Shown in pieces: positions 58,501-64,000 of a stretch of 64,000 nucleotides of DNA. The stretch comes from Camelus bactrianus (Eukaryota; Chordata; Mammalia; Artiodactyla; Camelidae). The stretch spans positions 27,148,501 through 27,212,500 of the forward strand of contig NC_133558.1 of assembly GCF_048773025.1 (NCBI RefSeq), read 5' to 3'. A program made the translations under genes and the position numbers. The notes beneath the pieces were generated by a model that saw only the letters and a list, made by a program, of their open reading frames with translations, was not told where the DNA came from and made no database searches. Numbering within the stretch: position 1 is the first letter of the stretch; each line of letters starts with the position of its first letter.

Positions 58501-59796
58501 CGTATCTTGGCAATTGTAAATAACTCTGCTACGAACATTGGGGTACATGTATCTTTTTGAATTAGTCTTTTCACTTTTACTGTATACATACCCAGGAGTG
58601 GAATTGCTGGCCCAGTTATGGTGGTTCTATTTTTAGTTTTTTGGGAAACCTCCGTACTGTCTGTAAGCTTCTTGGAAGACCTCATGTTTGACTGAAGGAA
58701 TCTGTGAGGCATATGCCCTCAGATTCATTAGAGGGTCTTCGGTCTGAGGCACTATCTTTGATCTTTCTGAGGTCTTCACGAAGGATTTTACAGTCACACC
58801 CTTGGTTTCATCTTTAGACCATTATTTTCCTGAGAGTGCTCTGCATTTGATTTTAGCATCATTTACTGTCTGAAGAGGCTGAGAACTTTCAAAGCCGTCA
58901 AGTCCCAGCTCCTTCCTGTTTAATAACCCTGCCTGCCTCGAGTTCCCCTCTCCCCTCTCACATTTTATAATAAGCCGCAAGGAGAAACCAGGCGGCACCC
59001 TCAGCGCTTTGCCTGGAGATCTCAGCTACCCTACCTAGTTCATTAGCTGCATTTTCGACTTTCCACAGTACTGCAGGTGGCAGTGCTGCCAGACTTTCGG
59101 CCACTCTGTAACAAAGATCTTTTTCCTTCTCACCTACTGGCTAAGAGAACCTGGAGACTGTTCTTAAGGTCTCTACCCACCCCACCCCCCATCTCCTTAT
59201 TGGAAAAAACTGATAATATTCACGTTACCAAGCTATTTGGATTACTAAGTAGGATATATATTCATAAAGCATCAGACAGATGGAAGACACAGAACGAATG
59301 TGGAGCTTTAGAGGGAGTGAGACATATAGTAGAAAGAGGACTCAGCTGTGACACAGCAGAGGCAACTCAGAGCTGATCTCTGCTGGAGGGACAGTTGGTA
59401 ACGTGTGGGCAGAGGGTGAACTTGCAGCCCTACGGGAAGTCGTCTCCCCTTCTCTGTGGACGGCAGAGGGGAACACAGGAAAGAGTCAGAGTGAGGAACC
59501 TGACCATCCTGGGCCCAAAGCACATGCACCCTCACTGACAGCCCTTTCTGATCGGCAGTGGCCAGGAACAGGCTTCCTCCTCGTCAGGAGGCCGTGGCCA
59601 CCCACCTGGTGTATCACGGGATGGGGACAAGGTTGCCCCTGTGTCTGTGTAAGATTCTACGGCCACTCCTGACCCCCTTCTGGCTGCCTGTCCTGACTGC
59701 AGAGGGAATGCAGTGGAAAACCCCGACGGAACTCAGAAGCCTTGGACACCAGTAAGGCCACCTGCCACTGTCAGCAGATCACCTGCAGGGGGATGA
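46481..59796 (+). CDS. NCR2: NCR2 (NKp44), activating NK-cell receptor
   Basis: Natural cytotoxicity receptor of NK cells and innate lymphocytes, signalling through DAP12. Five exons join as 46481-46568 (88 bases), 46712-47053 (342), 51014-51140 (127), 51245-51355 (111) and 59703-59796 (94), giving 253 residues; human NKp44 has 276. Order: signal, IgV domain, stalk, membrane segment with lysine, tail. IgV and membrane parts match human closely (VAGQTLSVRCQYPP, YEKKGWCKE, TMTDLREEDSGHYWCR, CGLLVAKSLVLSALLV). Two features differ: the human start codon is GTG here so translation must begin 12 codons upstream, and the tail is out of the ancestral frame and lacks the ITIM. A sixth, optional stalk exon is possible at 50346-50405. 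Intron 2 and intron 4 hold repeats. The extracellular part looks functional. Confidence 0.9.
46712..47053 (+). CDS. NCR2: NCR2 exon 2: V-type Ig domain
   Basis: Acceptor TCTCCAG, donor GTGAGC, symmetric phase 1. First Ig cysteine in SVRCQY, extra pair in KGWCKE and LKCMRL, closing cysteine in GHYWCR, ending FYLAVSP. The four cysteines match the two disulfides of the NKp44 Ig domain. The basic groove residues around KSWPYEKKGW are present. Confidence 0.95.
47798..48147 (+). mobile_element. Solo LTR, ERVL-MaLR type
   Basis: Nearly full-length LTR with TTGACTGAATGTTTGTGTCC, GTGATTAGGTCATGAGGGTG, CTGTGAGAAATAAATCTCTG (poly(A) region) and end CGGACTAAGACA. No internal region next to it. Old fossil in NCR2 intron 2. 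Confidence 0.7.
48224..48375 (+). mobile_element. Camelid tRNA-derived SINE, full length
   Basis: GAGGGAGGGTATAGCTCAGT, GCTTAGCATGCACGAGGTCC, GGTTCAATCCTCAGTACTTC and tail with AAATAAATAAACCTAATTAC. Flanked by a perfect 9-base duplication AATTACTAG (48215-48223 and 48376-48384). NCR2 intron 2. Confidence 0.95.
48385..51013 (+). other. NCR2: NCR2 intron 2, right part
   Basis: AT-rich to about 49.9 kb, then GC-richer. Contains the candidate extra exon at 50346-50405. The 222-residue open frame starting at 49910 has no start context, crosses the candidate exon and has no family resemblance; I do not call it a gene. Confidence 0.5.
50346..50405 (+). other. NCR2: Candidate additional NCR2 stalk exon
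   Basis: A 60-base symmetric phase-1 segment between a pyrimidine tract ending TTAACAG and donor GTAGGC. It reads SIASPERTSPRSPPRALST and could be inserted between exons 2 and 3 without changing frame. It resembles the TREML4 stalk exon (ITSPEGTSGHPSINGSE). It may be an alternative exon or a fossil one; transcripts would decide. Confidence 0.4.
51014..51140 (+). CDS. NCR2: NCR2 exon 3: stalk
   Basis: Acceptor CTGGCAG, donor GTGAGT. Joins exon 2 as VSP|ASASMQATWAPHDLVS; human reads ASASTQTSWTPRDLVSS. Further on it has TESCVSSKGAAREAP. One cysteine is conserved with human (QSCV). Leaves in phase 2. Confidence 0.9.
51245..51355 (+). CDS. NCR2: NCR2 exon 4: juxtamembrane and transmembrane segment
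   Basis: Acceptor CCTCCAG, donor GTGAGT. Joins in frame as SLQQNSTLWSSPAASRALVP followed by VLCGLLVAKSLVLSALLV. The lysine in LVAKSL pairs with DAP12. NST is a possible N-glycosylation site. Without splicing the frame would stop at once (CAG TGA), so use of this donor is needed for any tail. Confidence 0.92.
51585..51700 (+). repeat. (CTTCC)n pyrimidine-rich simple repeat
   Basis: Imperfect TTCCTTCC/TCTTCC run followed by CCCCACCCC. NCR2 intron 4; overlapping open frames here are low-complexity shadows. Confidence 0.85.
51701..53448 (+). other. NCR2: NCR2 intron 4, left part
   Basis: No exon recognised. A poly-T run lies at about 53259-53277, likely the reverse tail of a retroposed fragment. 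Confidence 0.45.
53445..53816 (+). mobile_element. Solo LTR, ERVL-MaLR type
   Basis: Same type as the copy at 47.8 kb: GACTGAATATGTCCACTCAA, GATGAGGTCATGAGGGTGGA, GGCCTCCAGAACCAGGAGAA, GTTGTTTAAGCC and end GGACTATGACA. Old fossil in NCR2 intron 4. Confidence 0.7.
53817..56180 (+). other. NCR2: NCR2 intron 4, middle part
   Basis: Pyrimidine-rich, with many CCT/TCT runs. The 243-residue minus-strand frame at 55762-55031 reflects this composition and has no known motif. The text around 54590-56100 may be an old repeat that I cannot place. Confidence 0.4.
56190..56650 (-). mobile_element. L1 LINE 3' end (antisense)
   Basis: CACTGAAGTATATTCAGGCT, CAGGATATTGAATATAGCTC, TTCCACATATAAGTGATATC, CATCCATGTTGCTGCAAATG. 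Ungulate-type L1, moderately young. Confidence 0.8.
56745..57115 (+). repeat. Ancient interspersed repeat, class not assigned
   Basis: Text of the type AGTAGCTTAAAACAACAAAT, GCTGCAGTCAGGATGTCAGC, ACAAGAACTCAGCTCCTTGC is a widespread mammalian repeat. I am not certain of the family. Confidence 0.45.
57116..57985 (+). other. NCR2: NCR2 intron 4, stretch between repeats
   Basis: A poly-A run at 57832-57850. No exon recognised. Confidence 0.4.
57990..58690 (-). mobile_element. L1 LINE 3' part (antisense)
   Basis: TTAATTGATGTGTAGTTGAT, GTCTGGCTTATTTCACTTAG, TGTTGCAAATGATAAAATTT, CACTTTTACTGTATACATAC and CCCAGGAGTGGAATTGCTGG. Longer than the neighbouring copy at 56.2 kb and in the same orientation. 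Confidence 0.85.
58691..59702 (+). other. NCR2: NCR2 intron 4, right end
   Basis: Unique-looking sequence leading to the exon 5 acceptor. No other exon seen. Confidence 0.4.
59703..59796 (+). CDS. NCR2: NCR2 exon 5: degenerate cytoplasmic tail
   Basis: Acceptor TGACTGCAG. The DNA is clearly homologous to the human last exon (TGGAAAACC, CTCAGAAGCCT, GCCACCTGCCAC, ending near ACACTGTT and AATGAACAAGCC). In the frame set by exon 4 it reads QGNAVENPDGTQKPWTPVR and stops at TGA 59794-59796, with no tyrosine. The ancestral frame reads TELRSLGHQ then TAA at 59752-59754. The region equal to the human ITIM (ILYHTV) lies beyond these stops as YYHYTVV in yet another register. Confidence 0.65.
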
Positions 59797-60240
59797 ATAT
59801 TATCACTACACTGTTGTGAGAATTAAGATAAACAACGCAAATGAACAAGCCTTGTAAATTATAAAACTGTGTGAACATACAATGTTCCCTACATTTCCTT
59901 CAGGCTCTAAAGCTCTGCCCTGCTAGCCCATCTTTGGTCTCTAGGGACCACCTTCCTACTTTGCCCTCCGTTTTCCCCATCGTCTGATCCTTAGTTTTCT
60001 CCTTGGCCGACTGGAAGCCAGGGAGCCCCTTGGGTGCTATTAGAAGCAGAGAAGGTCTCTGCACATAAGCCCAGTGTGTAGAGGGGCCCAGGATGAGCAA
60101 GGCTTGGAACCAAGACCCGGATTAGTTTGCTCAGCTCAGCCGTGTGTGGGCTTGTGCAGGTCACTGCCCCTCTCTGAACCTCTGTTTCCTTCTCTGGAAA
60201 ATGAAGATGCATCAGAGTAGCCACGATCTCCCCCCAGCTC

Positions 60241-60622
60241 TGTTAAAAACAAGACAACAGGCCCAAAATGGAGTCACTTAGGCTAAGCTCCACATCATCA
60301 AAGCAAGACAACTTACAACTTCAGCTCTCCCAGAAATGGAATCTCCAGCCAGCCAATCAGGAATCACCTGAGCAGCCCTAGTTTAGTCATCTGCCTGATA
60401 GCCTCCTGCCATCCCTAAAGGAACGCAACTTTGCAATAACCAACCTACTTTTTTCACCAGTATAACTTCCTCATTCCCACTCCCCTCTGCTCGTAAGTCT
60501 TCCATTCTGTGCACTCCTCAGAGTTCCTTTCTGTCTACTAGATTGGATGCTGCCTGATTCAAACTGGTTTTTGCCAGATAAACCCTTAAACATGTTCATA
60601 TGCCTTGGTTTATCTCTTAACA
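60241..60622 (+). mobile_element. Probable solo LTR of a gamma-type endogenous retrovirus
   Basis: Begins TGTTAAAAACAAGACAACAG and ends TATCTCTTAACA, so it has short inverted TGTTAA/TTAACA ends. Internal phrases CCCAAAATGGAGTCACTTAG and CCAGATAAACCCTTAAACAT fit an ERV1-type LTR with a poly(A) region. No internal region beside it and no clear target duplication. Fossil. Confidence 0.5.
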
Positions 60623-62700
60623 GTTTGCTGGAGAGGGTAAACAGTCCCCCCAAATGTGCTAAAGCCCCTGTTCCCCTGCTGCTCACCTCTAAGAGTCTGG
60701 TAGCGTCCTGGCATCCAGGGACAATTTGGGCTCCCAGGCCTTTTCCTCTGAAACCCCAGTCTCCCACTTCCTCTTTCCAGTTGTCAGCCTTCTTTCTGAG
60801 CTCCTCTGGGGACCGGGCTCTGCACCAGGTCCAAGGCAAGGAACTCTAGAGAAGTTGGAAGTTTCAGGCAGACCAGTTTCTGCTCAAGGTTAAAGTGCTG
60901 AATTGACTGGGGAAATCTCAATACGGACTGGGTAACACAGGCTACTAAGAAATGATTTTTAATTGCATTGGCTGTGATAACATTAATTTCCTATGTAGCA
61001 AGAATCTCTTTTTATAGAGATGCGTACTGAATTATTTAAAGTGAAATGTCTGGATATCTGCAATTTATTTTTAAATACTTCCTCATAAAAAATACAGTGG
61101 GTTAAAAATAAAGAAATGGGGTAGAATGTCTGTGCCCTAAGCTCTGATGACAGTGCCTGCGGCAGGCACTTCCTGATCCTCTCTGGAAATCAGACAAATG
61201 GTCCCCCATTCCGGTGGGGAGGTTACAAAAAGGCACTTCTCCGGGCCTTCTAGAAAACTGCACCCCTTTCATGGGGGCGGGCTCTGACTCAGGCAGCACC
61301 TGGTGGGCTTCTGATTCCACCTGTGCCCCCTCCCCCCAAGCCCCGATGACTGGCACACCCAGGGAGTCCCAGCTGGTGTCATCAGATGAAGGCAGATACA
61401 ACCCCCATTACAGCCACAGTCCCAGGAGTGTGTCCTCAGCTCACTGAAGCCCTGAATTTGGCCCTGGTCGGCAGGCCTCTGCAATGGCCCCACCTTCAAT
61501 TCCACCTACCACACCAGGTTTTTTTTTGTTTTTTTCTGTTTTCTTTGTAAATTATGTATAAATGGCAACATCTTCCTGATTCTAAAAACTCTCCTATTCA
61601 CTAAAGGAAAGTATGTTAGATTCTTTCATTGACTTAGTTTTTCAAGCAGCCTTCTGCAGCCTCAGTAGGTAGGGCAGCAGTGGGGGCTGGGGTACAGAGG
61701 TGCCCCCAGTGCCCAGGCTGCCTCTCCCCTCCTCCCTGCCCTCCTCCCAAGCCCCAGCCCCTCTCGAGACCCCTGCTCAGCATGCTCTTCTCTTATGCTC
61801 CAGTTCTCCTCTCCCCTCAAGCACCCAAAAATCCTTCCCAGGATTAGACTAACCCACCAATTAGACCCAGGCAGGAGGCCTGTGGGAGTCCAGTGGGGCT
61901 TAGAACTATGGTCAGGATCCAAATGATGCTCTGATCCTACCCACTGTCTTTAGCCTGTCCTCCTGAGGGAGATGGGTCAAACCAGGACCCAGGAAATGAG
62001 AGACACTGTGCAGAGAGTGTGTGGGGGGTGAGGGTGGAAAGAGTGGGTAGTCTTGAGATGACCACAGTTTCCTTTGGGGACTTCTCAACTCCTCCGCCTG
62101 CCCACTCCACCCCTGCCTCACCCAAATGGGGGGAGGGGGCAGCTGGGCCAGGGGGAGCCAGAGCACCTCAGTCTCCTGTGGCTGCCATGGAGGGGGCAGA
62201 TCTGAGGCCTCTTAGGGTCCAGAGACGCTCCACGCACCTGGGTAGAGAGGGTTCTCCTGGCCCCACCGCCCTCCCAACCCTGCCCTTAGAGCCCATCACT
62301 TTCTCAAAGGAGGCTTTTGTTCTTCTCAATTCTTTCTTCTCAGTGGTGCTGGGGAACACCTGGTGAATCAAGCCCTTTTCCCAGGAAACACATCATGTCC
62401 TCAGCCCCTCCACCCCGCACCCAGGGGCTCAAGGCAATGGGCAGCTTGGCTGGGAGGACCCCTTCTGCCAACACCACCTGCTCCTGGCCTGCATGTGCCC
62501 TTGACTTCAGATGAGAGGTCGAGGGGGAGATGGAGAGACGGTAAGAGATGGGAGGCACGGGCCAGAGAGAAGTGGTCCAGCCAGGAGGCGTGTTTCAGGT
62601 GTGAGCAGAGGGGAGGCTGCTCCCCTCCCCCAGATCTCAGAGGCCTCTGTACCCCAGGATACTGGGGAGAGAGACCCAAGCCTGAGGAAACAGGAAGGGC
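60623..62700. other. Intergenic, right of NCR2
   Basis: No gene or confident repeat recognised. An AATAAA at about 61109 could serve as an NCR2 poly(A) signal but is 1.3 kb from the stop. Confidence 0.35.
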
Positions 62701-62749
62701 TTCTCTGGGCAGGGCCATGCCCATCCCAGGAAGAAGGGCTGTTAACCTA

Positions 62750-63215
62750 GAGAAAAACACACAACATAGAGCTGTGAGTTTAAGTTTTCTTCAGGGATCT
62801 TACAGAGAACTATAGCCCAGGAGACAGCCGCTCAGTAGCTCTGAGGAAGCCGCTCCGAAGAGGGAAGGGAGAAGCCAGTTTATAAATAACTTTTTGGCCA
62901 GTAAATATGTGAAGACGTACGTCTTGGTAAAAGATTACTGCTAGTCACAAAGAACAGAGATCTCAAGTTCATGACTTTAGTGCTTTCCTGTATGTGGAAA
63001 GATGCAAGAATCTGGGCTCATTAATTCTTCCTTGGAGATGCATCTAAGTATCTAGGGACCTGTTTATCCAAAGCCCAGAAGGCTTCATCTTGTTTTCCAT
63101 CCTGAGTCCCTCACAGGACACAGTGTCGTGGGCAACTGCAGTGGGTGACAACTTAACCCTGTAGAACCAGGCGGTTTGCAATGTTCTTTGTTCTTTGCTT
63201 GCAGGGCAAAGGAGG
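62750..63215. mobile_element. Possible endogenous-retrovirus LTR-like fossil
   Basis: Phrases such as GCCCAGGAGACAGCCGCTCA, GTAGCTCTGAGGAAGCCGCT and GACCTGTTTATCCAAAGCCC recall a mammalian LTR-derived repeat. Family and ends not certain. Confidence 0.3.
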
Positions 63216-63934
63216 GAGCCGCAGCCAATCACTGGGACTGTCAGTCACCAGAGCAGGCGTAAAGCAAGACTATGGTCCTCCCCACACTCGGCCTGGGACA
63301 GCATCCCGGGACCCGCATCACTGTCACCTGGGCTCCAGAGGCCAGCCCAGGCACATGAGCGGGAAACAGAAGGCTCCCTGCAGCTGCCAGTACTGTCATA
63401 ATCGTCCCCAGTGCCCCTGGTGACCCTCTGTCCTGAGGAGACCAGTCTCCACAGGTGCCAGCCAATGCCCCTCACCCTTTCCCGAGGACTGGCCCCTCCA
63501 CACAAACACAGAGGCCAGGAAGGAAAAGACTCACAAATTTCCCACCCAGAAAACCAAGTCTTACGTATGATAAAAGATACTATAAGCAACTTTTTTTTAA
63601 AGTGACAGGACAGAAAAAATAATATATGTTATACAAAAAAGAATACTCAGAAGGTATAAGGAACTTGGAAAATCAGCAAGTAAAGTGTGTTAAAGGGAAA
63701 AAAAACACAGGCCTAACATGACTCCACTTGTGCTCAAGCCCATGACACCAAATCTAGACTTCATACCTGACCTAATTGCAGTCATGACCTCCCCTGGGGA
63801 ACATAATCTTCATCAACCAGTCTGGAATTTTCTGGTCAGCACCAATGAGGTCATCTGCCACGTGGGCCCTCTCCATCCCTCAGAGGAAGACGAGGCCACC
63901 TGCATGAGAAGACCCTTTCCTATGCTGCACACCG

Positions 63935-64000
63935 GACGTGAACACAACATTGTAAATCAACTGTACCTCAACTGAAAAAAAAAAAAAAAGAATAAATAAG
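63935..64000 (+). mobile_element. L1-type 3' end with poly(A)
   Basis: CACAACATTGTAAATCAACT, GTACCTCAACTG then a 15-base A run and GAATAAATAAG. The ACATTGTAAATCAA phrase mirrors the antisense L1 ends elsewhere in the window. The preceding 63690-63930 text may belong to the same insert. Confidence 0.5.

Overview
The window is mammalian nuclear DNA, almost certainly from a camelid (camel, llama or alpaca group). It shows intron-split genes with GT/AG junctions, MIR, L2, MER5 and L1 debris, and at least four copies of the tRNA-derived SINE typical of camelids (near 15.1, 22.3, 28.5 and 48.3 kb), two of them with clean target-site duplications. I cannot tell the genus.

The locus is the TREM / NKp44 immune-receptor cluster (human 6p21.1 equivalent). 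From left to right it holds: TREML2 on the minus strand (signal, IgV and stalk exons present, transmembrane and tail exons beyond the left edge); two stalk exons resembling TREML4, also minus, with no IgV or transmembrane exon in reach; TREM1 on the minus strand, complete in four coding exons with a poly(A) signal; a decayed TREM-like gene on the minus strand at 42.9-43.5 kb; and NCR2 (NKp44) on the plus strand, five exons spread over about 13 kb. The remainder is repeat-rich: a long old L1 at 7.2-10.4 kb, several L1 3' ends, MaLR-type and other LTR fossils, hAT (MER5/MER58-like) pieces, MIRs and simple repeats.

These genes encode type I myeloid and NK surface receptors with one V-type Ig domain, a Thr/Ser/Pro-rich stalk and a membrane segment. 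TREM1 and NCR2 keep the transmembrane lysine that pairs with the adaptor DAP12 (TYROBP). Established TREM biology is amplification of inflammation by TREM1 and NK activation by NKp44.

The most interesting points are changes within the cluster: NCR2 has lost the start codon used in human and its ITIM-bearing tail is scrambled, so the gene reads as activating-only; NCR2 has a possible extra symmetric stalk exon that resembles a TREML4 stalk exon; TREML4 appears reduced to remnants; and a TREM-like gene between TREM1 and NCR2 has become a pseudogene. I found no sign of a wholly new kind of system. All family assignments rest on remembered protein sequences, not on a database search.
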